From assembly GCF_024362695.1 (NCBI RefSeq), contig NW_026063253.1, forward strand, positions 310,001 through 374,000: a stretch of 64,000 bases of DNA. Direction: 5' to 3'. A program made the position numbers and the translations under genes. Each line of letters starts with the position of its first letter. Position 1 is the first letter of the stretch. This stretch comes from Pectinophora gossypiella. Lineage: Eukaryota; Arthropoda; Insecta; Lepidoptera; Gelechiidae. The notes below the pieces were generated by a model that did no database searches, had not been told where the DNA came from, and was given only the letters and a program-made list of their open reading frames with translations. Below, in pieces: positions 44,040-55,185 of the stretch.

Positions 44040-44390
44040 CAGTGAATTGGATGTACAAAGGCTGTAAACTAGTGATGTTCGCACGTGGTTTCTCGAAGTT
44101 TACGCGTGACTGAGTCGAGAGAATCGAGGCATTTTCTGTCTCGCTGCCTAGTTTGTTGGTTTGGGATGTACCACAGAGTACCTACGGATTACGGGATAGG
44201 AAATACCTTCCGTGGGCACTAAAAGCGTGGCACTACCAGTAGTATCATGGGGAAAATTTACTTTCCCATGATACAACTACTTTTGATGGCTAATAATGCA
44301 CCATGTTAGAAAAGACACAAAGTGCCTCTCATGTTTTACGACACGCATACCGAATAAGATGTCTGAATATTTTTTTATTTATTCAGTTCA
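44040..44390. other. No gene; short hairpin
   Basis: GTATCATGGG (about 44,240) pairs with CCCATGATAC (about 44,262), resembling a small MITE with a weaker relative near 62,235. No coding sequence. Confidence 0.45.
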
Positions 44391-44796
44391 GAAGAATAGA
44401 ATAATAATAGAAATAGTTTATTATAAAAGGGCGCCACACACGAAAACAAGGCAATAACATCATATCAATTTTTCACAAAATAATTAGAAAAAAGCAAGAC
44501 AGATATTAAAAATAGAATAGAATAGAATAGAATAGAATAGAAATTGTTTATTATAAAAGGACGCCACACACAAATACGAGACAATAACATCATTTTTTTT
44601 TACAAAACAATTAAGCATAGAAGGATGTTCATTACAATGATATTCGTCGAAAAGATTATACGTATTAAGGTGGTGGTGGACGTCCTGAGATGAAAGGGCC
44701 TCACTTAGCACAAGTCGCGGCGTTAACCACGACGCTGACACGAAGTGCGCTTACACCAGGGAGGATGGTTACACCGTCGACATTCGCCTGTAAGCG
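44391..44796 (-). mobile_element. Two tandem LINE 3' ends with (ATTCT)n tails
   Basis: Both copies share GTTTATTATAAAAGG(G/A)CGCC and ACAATAACATCAT in reverse orientation. The second is preceded (minus strand) by a GC-rich coding-like piece, 44,796 down to the TGA at 44,701: ILPGVSALRVSVVVNAATCA. It probably encodes the LINE ORF2 C-terminus. A splice-acceptor-like TTTCTTTCAG at its edge is probably fortuitous. Confidence 0.55.
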
Positions 44797-44937
44797 CTGA
44801 AAGAAACCATAATTAAGTCGCAAAGGATTAAGAAAAACTAACATGTATGGGATTTATTTGACATCAATGACATGTTAATCTTATACATTATAGTCGATTG
44901 CACTGTCGTTTTTCGTTTGCAACTCGGTCGAAGCCTT

Positions 44938-45030
44938 ATCAATTGGAAATCGCTTGCGTGCCTAAGCCTTAACCGGGTTGCAAACGTTTCCAATTGGAAA
45001 TGAAACTGAGAATCGCTTGCGTGCCTAACC
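44938..45030 (+). repeat. Short tandem duplication
   Basis: AATTGGAAATCGCTTGCGTG...CCTAA occurs at about 44,941 and again, with a 10-base insert, at about 44,991. Confidence 0.6.
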
Positions 45031-45296
45031 ATTGTTGTAGTGATCACCCACATTCACACACTTAAACCCACGTCAAATCTGAGCCTCTAAGCCTAAGCAA
45101 TAAATCTCAGTTGGCAACACTACGTAGGGCACGTAGAGGTGCTATCACTCATCCAACATTCAGACCAGCGATGTTCCTTTCAAGGGATTGTTTCCAAACT
45201 GGGAATGTTCCTGTGGTAAATCTTTGTAATAGTAAAGGCACTGCCTCTACTTTTTTTTTTATTCTGATTTAAACCTGCCTAAAGGCATAAAATAAG

Positions 45297-45420
45297 GAAT
45301 AATACTCCGTATAGAACGGTAACTCCCTCCTCCCCACCAGCGGGACAGCTAGGTCTACTTCACCCCCCCCCCCCCCCCCCCCCGCCTCCCTCGGTTTTAC
45401 TTTAGTCTTCGATCGTACGG
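45297..45420 (+). repeat. Repeat family P copy 2 with 21-C run
   Basis: AATAATACTCCGTATAGAAC...CCCCACCAGCGG matches 36,645. At the position where copy 1 has CACTCCTCTCGG this copy has an uninterrupted run of 21 C (45,363-45,383). Confidence 0.65.
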
Positions 45421-45429
45421 GCGCATGGG

Positions 45430-45509
45430 ATACCATAATCCTTTGCGAAAGTTGCTTAACTTCAACAATCGCAGACCGAGCGCGTTTACCGCTGCGCCAC
45501 CGAGCTCCT
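45430..45509 (-). mobile_element. SINE-C head fragment
   Basis: GGAGCTCGGTGGCGCAGCGG, then GTTGAAGTTAAGCAAC on the minus strand; the body and tail are absent. Confidence 0.75.
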
Positions 45510-46139
45510 TTTTTTGATAAATAGCTGATAATACTAAGGTTTTTAGCCTCTGATAAAGAGGGGGAGGGATATCCTTGCATGATAGTTGATATTAGATTTT
45601 TTGCCCTGCAGGTTATAATGCACAAGACGAACTTTTAATATACTATCGCGGAGCTCCGTCGGTCGGAAAGTTTGCGGACGAGTGGAGTGAAAAGTTGAAG
45701 TATGAATTATTTGCTCATACTTGTATGCCGTACGTTTCGCGCTCACTAGGCCCTTCCAACCTTTTGGTTTTATTTCGTGGTTATAATGCACGAATTCCTT
45801 TAATCTCCAAGCGGCATTTTCTTATAAAAAATATTATTTAGGGAGTAATATCTCGAAGCCGCCTGTATCAGCTGAGTCGCCGACGTCGAGTAATGGATTT
45901 CTGACGTTGAAATAAATGATAGATCGCGTGATGCATTACCTGTGGACACGCTTCGAGATTCAAACTGCAGAGAACGTATTTTTTGGTGTCTGGAGAATTG
46001 GTCGCGACGTTTGACGCACAGACTTATGGAACAAGTGTGAATTATAAAAAGTAAACAACTATTATATTAGTAGAATTACGAAAAAGATTCATGATGCGGG
46101 TCTTCTTCTTTACGAGTCGATGGCAGACTTATACTCACT
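45510..46139. other. No gene seen
   Basis: Overlapping minus-strand open stretches (45,269-45,791) run through SINE and family-P sequence and are not conserved as protein. Confidence 0.5.
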
Positions 46140-46400
46140 AATTTAAGAGCCACGCTCTTGTCGGTGTAACATTCTCACCTCCTTCCAATGACCAATTCCT
46201 TCACCTCCTCATAAGACACGACAAAATTCAAAAAGTATTTATATTTCAAAATAGGCTTACATAGCGCTTACTGAAGGTCAAAAATTAAACTACATATTAT
46301 GTAACTAGCTGTAAAACTACTACCACATCAGAATCTGTAACGCTGAGGGAAAGACGTGGCCAGAAAACTTCCCAGCACAGGGCCCTAGTCCTACTGTTTC
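46140..46400 (+). repeat. Family G fragment and LINE-tail piece
   Basis: 46,140-46,215: TTTAAGAGCCACGCTCTTGT to CCTCATAAGACACGAC. 46,250-46,395: LINE-like tail ending CAGCACAGGGCCCTAG, as at 38,600. Confidence 0.55.
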
Positions 46401-46546
46401 ATGTTTTCGCGTTCATGACGTTCACCTTCTCTTTAATCTCTCATTCAATTCATTCATTTTTCATTTGATATAGTACCCTCCCAGTATTTGGCTACGGAAA
46501 TAATGGTGATACGAGACAAGGTGATATGACCTATGATGGCTATGTG

Positions 46547-46847
46547 GTATCGTCATCATCTCGCTAGCATTATCCCGTTTCTCACAGGGTCGGCTTACCT
46601 AACCTGAAGATTTGACAGGTCTGGTTTTTTACAGAAGCGACTGCCTGTCTGACCTTCCAATCCGCTTAGGGATAACCAGCCCAATACAGGTTTGGTCACA
46701 TACCTCAGAAAATGCATTTCTCGGGAATGTGGATTTCCTCACGATGTTTTCCTTCACCGCTGAGCACATGATCATCATTTATGATCCAGACATGAATTCG
46801 CTGTGCTGGATTCAAACCTGCGACCTCAAAGTGAGAGACAACTTAGT
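46547..46847 (-). mobile_element. SINE-D, near full length
   Basis: The tail (GCATTATCCCGTTTCTCACA), body and head (GATTCAAACCTGCGACCTCA) are present; the last head bases are replaced after GTGAGAGAC. Confidence 0.75.
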
Positions 46848-46921
46848 GACATAACTTAATTTTAACACGAAGACATAATACCTCTACATAGATACAGTAC
46901 AATTGGGCGTACCTTACACAT

Positions 46922-47212
46922 CATCATCATCAGCTCATTAACGTCCCCACTGCTGGGGCACGGGCCTTCCCTATGGATGGATAGGGAGAACGGGTCTTAA
47001 ACCATCACGCGGGCCCAGTGCGGATTGATGGTTACTAACGACTGCTAATGCAGCCGGGACCAACGGCTTAACATGCCTTCCGAAGCACGGAGGAGCTCGA
47101 GATGAAAACTTTTTTTTTGTGGTTACCCATCCTATGACCGGCCTTTGCGAATGTTGCTCAACTTCAACAATCGCAGACCGAGCGCGTTTACCGCTGCGCC
47201 ACCGAGCTCCTC
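46922..47212 (-). mobile_element. SINE-C, full length, 11-bp target duplication
   Basis: ACCTTACACAT at 46,911-46,921 and 47,213-47,223. The minus strand contains the tRNA-like left part, the 5S-like GTTGAGCAACATTCGC and GGATGGGTAACC blocks, the shared core, and the CCCCAGCAGTGGGGACGTTA tail. Confidence 0.92.
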
Positions 47213-47223
47213 ACCTTACACAT

Positions 47224-48154
47224 ACACTCACAATATTATTATATTATAATGTCGTATTTAATGGCACTAGTATACTCATAAATAATCCCAAATAAACAAA
47301 TTTTATGTCCCATAGAAACCATTAATGAAAACTACAGACGTTTTCAAATGTAAATATAATATAATTTCTCGAGTGAAAAATATGAACAATTCCTACAGTT
47401 ATTATTCGCGACAGCAACTGCTATGCCACGCAATCAAAAACTTAGCTTGCGAACACGATATTTTTTAATTAAACCACTCCCCGTGGTATCGTAACGTTGG
47501 AATACATTTTATTACCTAGATCAAGTTAAGAATTAATTTCTTTCTGACCAATCAGAGGAGAGCTTTGTCTTTGTGAGCACTTTCAATTCACTAAGTGGCT
47601 ACTTTGTTCACTTTTTGCTATCTATGGTAATAAATTTATGTGGATAGCTGTAATTGGTCTTACATATTGTAAATGAAATCATACATTGTACAATTAGATA
47701 TAAGACTGTTGTTGTCTCAAATAAAAAAAAAAATGTTATTACAATCTGCTGGAATCACGTTATGTTACGACTGGTTTGCTTAAAAGAACACTGTTTGGAA
47801 TTGAATGAAAAAAAATAAAAAAACATTTTAATGATTATCATTATCGAGATGAACGGCCTCCGTGGTTTATTTAAGTTATGCCTCCTCTACAAAATCGGCG
47901 ATTACAGACAATTTTGATTGTGGGGATGCATCATTACTCCCTTAATACTAATTTTATCGAGTTCAGATATGTCTGTATGTGAATTCAAGCGTGCTCTAGT
48001 GCTTCAGTTCAGTAGCATAAATGAAATCAGTTTTCCCGATATTAATCCGAATATATTTAATCAAATCACACACGTATTACTAGGGCGTCGGCCGCACGAA
48101 CGCTACCGACTCGTCAAGTCATCGGAATGCCGATACATGATATTATGCGTGTAT
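47224..48154. other. No gene seen
   Basis: 47,854-47,868 is a 15-base scrap of the SINE-B head (CGGCCTCCGTGG). A plus-strand open frame from 47,918 shows no known domain. Confidence 0.5.
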
Positions 48155-48345
48155 GCTATACTTATCTCTCTATCTATCCCTACGCCCCTTCCTCGCTTTC
48201 CTTCATTTTTTTTTCTGTGAAAACATTTGTGAAACAAATAAAAGAGAAAGTGCAGGTCGTATCGTATTAGGAGGTGAAGGATTTGGCGGGAAGAAGAGAG
48301 GAATGGCGATTACTCCACCGACAAGAGCGCAGCTCTTAAATAAAG
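48155..48345 (+). repeat. Repeat family G copy, mostly inverted
   Basis: CCCCTTCCTCGCTTTCCTTC, then GTCGTATCGTATTAGGAGGT, then GCGATTACTCCACCGACAAG and GCGCAGCTCTTAAATAAAG: the 14,040-14,270 blocks in opposite relative orientation. Confidence 0.55.
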
Positions 48346-48881
48346 AGAGAGATATCTACGCCGCTACAGTAATATTACATTAATTGGTTTTAATCTGGCT
48401 CTAATAACCAATCAAAACATCTCTTAAACAAAACAAAAGATCATAATCCAAGCCCTTTTCTAAAAAAAAACATCCTTAGGATTAACTTAGAGGATTACGC
48501 CCTCAACAGGCGGAGCGAACGCTTAAACCACGCAATGAGACCTTCAGCCATTATTTTCTTTTTATAACACCTAATAAACACCGTTCACGCAGAGGTAACC
48601 CGTACCTCTGTTATTATTTAATCCACGGGTTATTTACGATAGGTGCAATATATTATAAAAGGAGATAGAAAATTTCATAACAGGGTACACCGAGTTAATG
48701 AGAAAGTAATGAATTCCAAGGCTCGTCATAAGCCTGGTCTTGCTTTAGATACTTGCAGTAGTTACTTAGATGTTTGAAACAGAAACAAGTTGTTCGATAG
48801 ATGCGGCATGTTGAAAATAACATCATAATCTTAGTCAATCAATCAATCCTTTCCTGACCCTTCGGCCACAGCGACTCGACA
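48346..48881. other. No gene seen
   Basis: AT-rich; no exon, RNA or element border supported. Confidence 0.5.
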
Positions 48882-48977
48882 ACTAATGAGAGCGTCGTTC
48901 GTGTGCTCTCAAGTGACTGACATATCCGATCTTAGCGTTAAACGTACGACCGCATTCAATGCACGTCAGTACTCCTC
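48882..48977 (-). pseudogene. C2H2 zinc-finger C-terminus, probably LINE-derived
   Basis: The minus strand encodes [20 protein letters not shown] followed by AH, ERRSH and a stop. C-x2-C-x12-H-x3-H fits one C2H2 finger. The CGRxFxAxIGxxSHxRxH pattern is one I associate with C-terminal fingers of some invertebrate LINE proteins. Upstream sequence has no related coding. Confidence 0.55.
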
Positions 48978-49019
48978 CTAAATAATTATAATAATCAATA
49001 ATTGTTATAATCTTAGTAG

Positions 49020-49185
49020 CGGGATAAGCATGAAACAGTCGGACCCGGCAGTATTTACATAAGTATGTAATCATTTTACATGAGCCATAGAGGAGCCTTT
49101 GGTTGTTCAATAGTATCTCTGACACCATTGGTCGGTCATTGATCTCACAATCTACTCGAAAGAAGTAGCGTGATACCTTTGAAAG
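49020..49185 (+). mobile_element. SINE-B, diverged 3' half
   Basis: TCGGACCCGGCAGTATTTAC, ATTTTACATGAGCCATAG, GGAGCCTTTGGTTGTTCAAT and CTCTGACACC follow the SINE-B tail order but are clearly older than other copies. Confidence 0.6.
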
Positions 49186-49418
49186 GGATAAAAGGCAAGA
49201 AAGCACAATTTCGTGCAAAGGTTGTCACGACGATATCGCAATGGAGCACAAAACGCCCTGTAGCATATCGAAATCGATTTTTATAGATGATATATGATGA
49301 ACAATGTTTATCCTTAGCCAAAATTTGATTTTAGAATCTTTTGGATTGATGATTGTACATTAAACATATTATTATTATTTTTTGTTGACAATAATGTTGA
49401 AATAAACTCTCTAGAGGT

Positions 49419-49747
49419 CTTCTTCTTCTACCGTGTGGGTTGTGAGGTGGATTACCAATCCCATCAACCCTGGTGCCAGGGTTATTATTGAGCCGTCAAA
49501 GGCCCCTGACATGGCATAACGACTACTTACTTACATCGGTAAATAGTAGCCGGGACCAACGGCTTAACGTGCCTTCCGACGCACGGATCATCTTACTTTC
49601 GGACAATCAGGTGATCAGCCTGTAATGTCCTCACCAAACTAGGGATCACAAAGTGATTTTTGTGATATGTGTCCACCGGGATTTGAACCCGGGATTTGAC
49701 TCCGGATCGTGAGCCCGACACTCAAACTACTGGACCACAGAGGCCGT
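49419..49747 (-). mobile_element. SINE-B, full length, 11-bp target duplication
   Basis: TCTCTAGAGGT at 49,408-49,418 and 49,748-49,758 defines exact borders. The minus strand has the head GGCCTCTGTGGTCCAGTAGT, the B box GGGTTCAAATCC, core and the full tail. Confidence 0.93.
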
Positions 49748-49758
49748 TCTCTAGAGGT

Positions 49759-50339
49759 AAATTCTACTCAAAAACGCCATTGCCGCATCCGATCTTTCCC
49801 ACGACCTCTCTCCTCATTATATCCTCCCAGTTTATCCGACAAATTCCCAAAGCCTAGGTATTTCGCATAAAAGGCGAGTTAATTTTCGCGAGAGTCCGTG
49901 TTTCAGACGTTTTTCTCTTCTTTCGCTTTAACACCTCACTTTTGTACGTTTATTAAAACCTGTTCCTTTGATGAGCTCGTTTGAGCTGTTTTGTGGGATA
50001 TTGTTTTAGATGGAGAAAAAAGTCATTTGAAATCTGCTAAAATTAAAAGTTCTTTTGGATGTTTTTTGTGGTTTCAACTGAAACTGGTTTCTTAAGTAAT
50101 TTTCTAGTGACAGGCAGAAACCACGTGTCATTTAAGATTCATAGGGCCACTTTGTGAAGTTCTCAGATAATCCTTTACCCAAAACGTAATCCCCCAAAAT
50201 ATAATTATTTCCAACATAAGTATCTGGTCAATTACTGGGAAGACCTGTTTATTGAACAGGAACACATATAAAGTAAAGAAATAAATTAAATTTTATTCAT
50301 TTTTTTACTTTCAAAATTAATACCGTGAATATATCCAAT
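49759..50339. other. No gene seen
   Basis: No repeat family or exon recognised. Confidence 0.45.
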
Positions 50340-50790
50340 CAGGGATGTTAGAGAGCTCCGTATCCGTAACCGGATGATTTTTTATATCGGATATCCGATA
50401 GTTTATCGGATGGTTTGTAAGCGTAACCGAATCCGAAGTAAAAGATTTGGATAATAACGGATAGGGGCGGAGCCTAATTGAGACACGTTATGACAAGTTG
50501 TTTTGATCAGCTGGCCGCTGCCAGTGCCCTTCATACAAGCCGCGCGCATTGTTTTTTTTCCTTATAACATTATATAACTTGTCGTTTTAAATAAAACCAC
50601 TTTATTAGGTACCTATTTGTATTTTACTTTTGAAATTCCTTAAAAAAAATAATATTTGTAACCGAAATTATCCGAAACTAACGGATAATCCGAAATAATT
50701 TATTATCCGTATCCGTAACTGTATCCAATATAATAATCATTCTTATATCCGTATCCAATTTGTATCCAAAATTTCATATCAATATAACAT
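50340..50790. repeat. Dispersed repeat rich in TATCCG motifs
   Basis: Begins CAGGGATGTTAGAGAGCTCC and contains many TATCCGTA / ACGGATA pieces in both orientations at each end, around a GC-richer middle (TTTTGATCAGCTGGCCGCTG). The CAGGGATG start recalls hAT-type ends, but I could not find the matching right end. Confidence 0.45.
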
Positions 50791-51100
50791 CATTGTTTGG
50801 ATTCATTGTTATGTCTACCTAGAAAATGAAGTCGAAGCATTCATTCGGTTTTCAGAATTATTCAGTGAAATTCAGCGCAGTTTTGGACGTGAATGAGGCT
50901 TCATTAGTGCAGGTTTTATTTGGGCTTTCCTGTACCGGCTTTTATAACTGGGAGTGTAGTGTTAATAAGTTCAACAAAAGGCTACTAAAGTTTATTGACG
51001 TCATTCACAGTAGTGAACGCGGGTGAATACGTAATAGTAAGGATAATCTTCTGTGCTTCTCTTCTCTCGTGTTAGTTGTTATCGAGCTAATAAAATTGCT

Positions 51101-51361
51101 ATTCAAAATTCTAGATTAAGTAAATCAAATTCATGGTTTTTGGGGTTATGTATACGTTTTTACAATAAAATACCAGATAATATTTTAAATTAAAAAACCT
51201 TATTATAAGATTAATGATTACCTAAATGATAAAAATGTCTGGTATTGAATGTGTTCCCCTAGTTATTAAATAACTTGTAATGTATACCCTCATTGATTTA
51301 AAAGATGTTTTGCTGTTGCAGTTTCTCGTCATTTCTTCTCCTCAGCCATAACACCTTGCGA
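51101..51361 (+). mobile_element. LINE (Jockey-like) C-terminus and 3' UTR
   Basis: QNSRLSKSNSWFLGLCIRFY is readable from about 51,101, then stops accumulate. The UTR matches the minus-strand copy at 9,740-9,960 (GTGTTCCCCTAGTTATTAAA, CAGTTTCTCGTCATTTCTTC, CATAACACCTTGCGAA). Confidence 0.65.
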
Positions 51362-51362
51362 A

Positions 51363-51508
51363 GTGTGGGTTGTGAGGTGGATTACCAACCCCATCAACAC
51401 GTAGCCGTTAAACGAGCCATGTTACGGGCCTTTGGAAGCTCAATACCCTGACCCCAAAGTTGCTGAGTTTTTAATCCACCTCACAACTCACACGATAGAA
51501 GAAGATTC
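51363..51508. mobile_element. Two SINE-B tail fragments in inverted orientation
   Basis: 51,363-51,400 reads GTGTGGGTTGTGAGGTGGAT (minus orientation). 51,415-51,508 reads CGGGCCTTTGGAAGCTCAAT to CACAACTCACACGATAGAAG (plus orientation). Together they form a fold-back of one SINE tail. Confidence 0.65.
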
Positions 51509-52344
51509 TAAAATTAAAACTTCACTATTTTCGTTAAGAATCACGACGCTTGATTTTGAGCACCTATACAGTTGGCGGCAAAAATGTGTAACCCTAAAAT
51601 AGTGTTTTTCGTGATGCATTTTTTATTCGTCGGTCGTTAGCGACGGGAGCCAAAGGCATGTAACGTTGGAATGTTGCTTTTTTTAAAGCAAATATCAGGA
51701 TCTGCACGGATCAGTCTTTTCGCTTGGCTGCAGGTTTATTCGCAGCCAAGCGTTGTTTGTGTTGTCTAGTGTATAACTTCCATTCTCTGTTTACTTTGGT
51801 ATTTCTATAGAGTACTGTTAAAACTCTTTGTTTGTAATTTACAATAAGAACACCAATGTTTTATTATATTGACTTATGTCTGTACTTCTGTTATTGTTTC
51901 ACAAAAAATGACACTACCAAATATACTTACGTATTTTATCACTCAGCCTATATCTACTAAAACAAGTAGTACAATACAGCTTTTGTGTTCTTTATCGTTA
52001 AAGAGAGGAATTCCGTAATTTTCTACTAAATAATTACCACAAAAAACGCAAATCACGGAACGTGGTGGAATAGGTAATAAATGATTAAGTATCTAGAAAC
52101 GTTGACAGCGTTTAAATATTTTGTTATTAAATATTACCAGAATTTCACCTGGGGCCTTGTAACCGAGTTGTAAAATGATAAAAAAACGACGCGACATATA
52201 GGCTTCGACCTAATAGACGCTGCTGCTGTCTATGTAGATAATCGTCGAAACCTGCGATAGATGTCGCATCTAAAAAGATATCATGAACCATGTTGCATGT
52301 GTTTTGTTAATATATTATAGGGCTATACCTGGTGCTTATTATTT
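51509..52344. other. No gene; one GC-rich hairpin
   Basis: CGCTTGGCTGC (51,721-51,731) pairs perfectly with GCAGCCAAGCG (51,742-51,752) over a 10-base loop. Nothing else is assignable. Confidence 0.5.
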
Positions 52345-52800
52345 ATTCTCTCACACTCGCACAGGTACACACACTCAAGTACGCTGCTCACACACACACT
52401 CACTTACACACAAACACACTACCTTTTTGTAATAGTATTTTAAATTACTTTTCTCATATTTCTTACGTTTTTTTTATTTACTTTCTTTGTATTGCTCTAT
52501 TGATAACATTATTAATGCCATATTCTTGGAGGTGGAGAACTGGAGACCTATAATAACACAGGGTATCCTAGTTTAGGCTCCAGCCACTACAAATATTATT
52601 ATGTTCATCTCTGAACCTGATACCTGCCGGTACGAACCGAGGATGCTGTTCGAGTGGCGGAATACTGGGCTGAAGAAATCTAATGCCATCGAATCGACAA
52701 GAAGAAGAAGAATTATGTTCATGGTATAAAAATATTGTAAATTAGTATAAGAACAATGTTATTTGTTGAGGAAATAAATATTTTACTTACTTACTTACTA
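52345..52800 (+). mobile_element. LINE 3' UTR with CA-rich start
   Basis: A CA-rich tract, then GGAGGTGGAGAACTGGAGAC, ATATTATTATGTTCATCTCTG, CGAATCGACAAGAAGAAGAA and a TTACTTACTTACTTACTA end. Partly parallels 54,924-55,185. Confidence 0.55.
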
Positions 52801-52807
52801 TAATGGT

Positions 52808-52884
52808 CGTAAGGCCCAGATGCCTTTTAAAATCCAAATCCCATTGTTTAACTAGGTATTGTGTCTGGAAATCCGGGCCTTACG
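52808..52884. mobile_element. Short MITE (family K), copy 2
   Basis: Ends CGTAAGGCCC / GGGCCTTACG as at 19,889-19,961; the interior differs by a few bases and a 4-base insertion. Confidence 0.75.
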
Positions 52885-53387
52885 AGGATATAGTTACCTT
52901 CAAATAGATCCTGTAGCGTCAGCGTACGGGTTTTAATCAAAATGGTCATTAAGAAACTATAGTGCGCTCGTAAAACATATTATAACTGTAGCTTTTATAG
53001 CTTACTAATATAAGACCGCGACTTTACTCCTGGTTTTTGTTTAACTTCAATTACGTTAAACGCCTTACACGACTCGTATCCAATCGTTTAAGATTAGTTT
53101 ATGCCTCGACCAACTTCTTTTATGACCTTTTAACGACTATCCTTGGACTTTCAGTTGTTTTAAAATTGATACTTTATTTTGTTTTACGTTTTACAGTAAT
53201 AACTATAATTCATCGTTTTCATCTTACCATTGAATACGAGTTTTTTATGAGTTTGAATTCATGAACTCATATTATAATATTACGTGGTTTCCCGGATTTG
53301 TGCCTGAAGATGGCAGTACGTTCGCCCCCCAAGCTCGCGAAGAGTAGGTTTATAAAACTATAACACCCGTGCCTACCCCTTAAAGTA
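52885..53387. other. No gene seen
   Basis: 53,230-53,360 includes a repeat piece (GAGTTTGAATTCATGAACTC; GATTTGTGCCTGAAGATGGC) also seen diverged near 17,060-17,135. No exon. Confidence 0.45.
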
Positions 53388-53713
53388 TTCTTCTATCGTG
53401 TGGGTTGTGAGGTGAATTCCCAACCTCATCAACTCTGGTGTCACGGTTATTATTGAGCCGCTAAAGGCCCCGGACATGGCTCATGTAACGACTACTTACT
53501 TACATCAGTAAATAGTAACCGAGACCAACGACTTAACGTGCCTTCCGAAGCACGGATCATCTTACTTTTTGGACAATCAGGTGATCAGCATGTAAAGTCC
53601 TAACCAAACTAGGGATCACAAAGTGATTTTTGTGATATGTCCCCACCGGGATTCGAACCCAGGACCTCCGGATCGTGAACCCAACCTCGTCAACTGGACC
53701 ACGGACGCCGTTA
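53388..53713 (-). mobile_element. SINE-B, near full length
   Basis: All parts present from the TTCTTCTATCGTGTGGGTTG end to GGACCACGGACGCCGTTA. The B box reads GGGTTCGAATCCCGG on the minus strand. Confidence 0.9.
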
Positions 53714-54225
53714 TGTATGTACGAGTAAGTTACTGACAGAGATTAGGCTGCTATCAATTACTACTAACTTCGATCTACAATACAGATACCTACATACTCG
53801 TGCGTCAGTCGCATGTCAGTCGATCTCTTAATGCCTATAGGATTCCTAACATTCGACGTGGAAGCTGAACACAAAGGTAGCTAAAGCAAACATTCATGAA
53901 ATCGTTGCATTTATATGCATAGCTGGAAGGGATTGTGTTTCTAATGCGCCTAGTCTTTATTGTGTTTGCGATGTAATCAATTGGAATCAGACTGATAAAT
54001 CCATACTTACCAATATAATAAAAGAATGAATGAAAAACTTACGTAGAAAATTTCTTTTTCGTCGTTCAACCAACTTCTTTATCTTATTTTTCTCAATATT
54101 TAATAGAACAAAACCGGAAAACATACAGTAATTAAACATATACTTAAGTTTGAAATCTAATACGGAAAAATCACGGTCTAAAACGTATTAAACAATTTCT
54201 TGTTTTAATACTTTAATAATTTCAG
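53714..54225. other. No gene seen
   Basis: No repeat or exon recognised. Confidence 0.45.
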
Positions 54226-54241
54226 AGCATCTTTTCAGATG

Positions 54242-54319
54242 CACATAATACAAATTATAAAAAAGGAACATATTAATCTTTTATTGCATTTGTTCCTTTT
54301 TTATAATTTGTATTATGTG
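54242..54319. repeat. 78-base perfect hairpin (29-bp arms)
   Basis: Arms 54,242-54,270 and 54,291-54,319 are exact reverse complements over 29 bases, with a 20-base loop. Size and shape resemble a microRNA precursor or very small MITE; the composition is strongly AT-rich. No transcription evidence can be read from sequence. Confidence 0.85.
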
Positions 54320-54499
54320 TATAATTGAGTTGTAAACAATAAACAATTAACATTTTCGTTAAAACTTTTTTTGCTCATATTTTTTTATTTCTTGTTTTAA
54401 AAAAAAAAAAAATTGTTTAGGTATTGAATAGGTACTAAATTTGTGTGTAGGCGAAATTACATTTCGGAGCCTTTTTGTGGAGATTCTAAATGTGGGTGG

Positions 54500-54665
54500 T
54501 CATTCAGACATCAGAATGACTGGCCATTTTTAAAATAAATTTTCTTATTTATTAATTAGGTAGAAAATATCTATACAAAGGTATTAAATAGTAGCTAAAA
54601 GGTATTGGATGTTAGTAATATTTTAAAGCTGATCTGTCATTTTGGGCAGTCATTCTGATGCTCAC
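54500..54665. mobile_element. Probable MITE with inverted ends
   Basis: CATCAGAATGACTG near 54,518 and CAGTCATTCTGATG near 54,648 are exact inverted repeats; a neighbouring GCCATTTTT/AAAATGAC pairing is partial. No coding sequence. Confidence 0.55.
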
Positions 54666-54923
54666 CTGAAATTCTTCCGATTAGTTATGTTTGGCAGATA
54701 GCCGTGGTCGTATGCCGGGGTAAGAAAACTCTAAGGACAGATTGGCATTATTGTATGTATTTATGCAAGATTTGAAAATAAAACCTATCCGTAACATGTC
54801 TTATTTATTAGAAAAAAGATTACTGCATGGCTCAAATTATTAGATTATAAGGAAATAGAAAAGCTTTTCGAGTACTTGGTATAACACTTATCCCTAATTA
54901 GTATTAGTGTAGAGGACCTAATT

Positions 54924-55185
54924 AGTGTCCTTGACACATACATACACACACAAACACACATACACACACACACACACACGTTTGTTTTCATATTTTCTTT
55001 ATTGTTTACTTATAATACGATGTAGGTATACTTCAGGCTTTTGGTACCAACAAGTACTTATGGATATGGAGGAGCGTGACCTTCTGACACAGGTGTTTCA
55101 CACTTACAGGAGGTCACAACTGCAAATATTATTATGTACCATCTCTGTTAAAGAAATATTTTTTTTTTGTTTTTTTTTTTATGTC
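54924..55185 (+). mobile_element. LINE 3' UTR with (CA)n
   Basis: (CA)n, then ATGGATATGGAGGAGCGTGA and TGCAAATATTATTATGTACC, parallel to 52,345-52,640. Confidence 0.5.

Noticed and set aside
47918..48220. 100-codon plus-strand frame
   Set aside because: No domain; its end runs into family-G repeat sequence.
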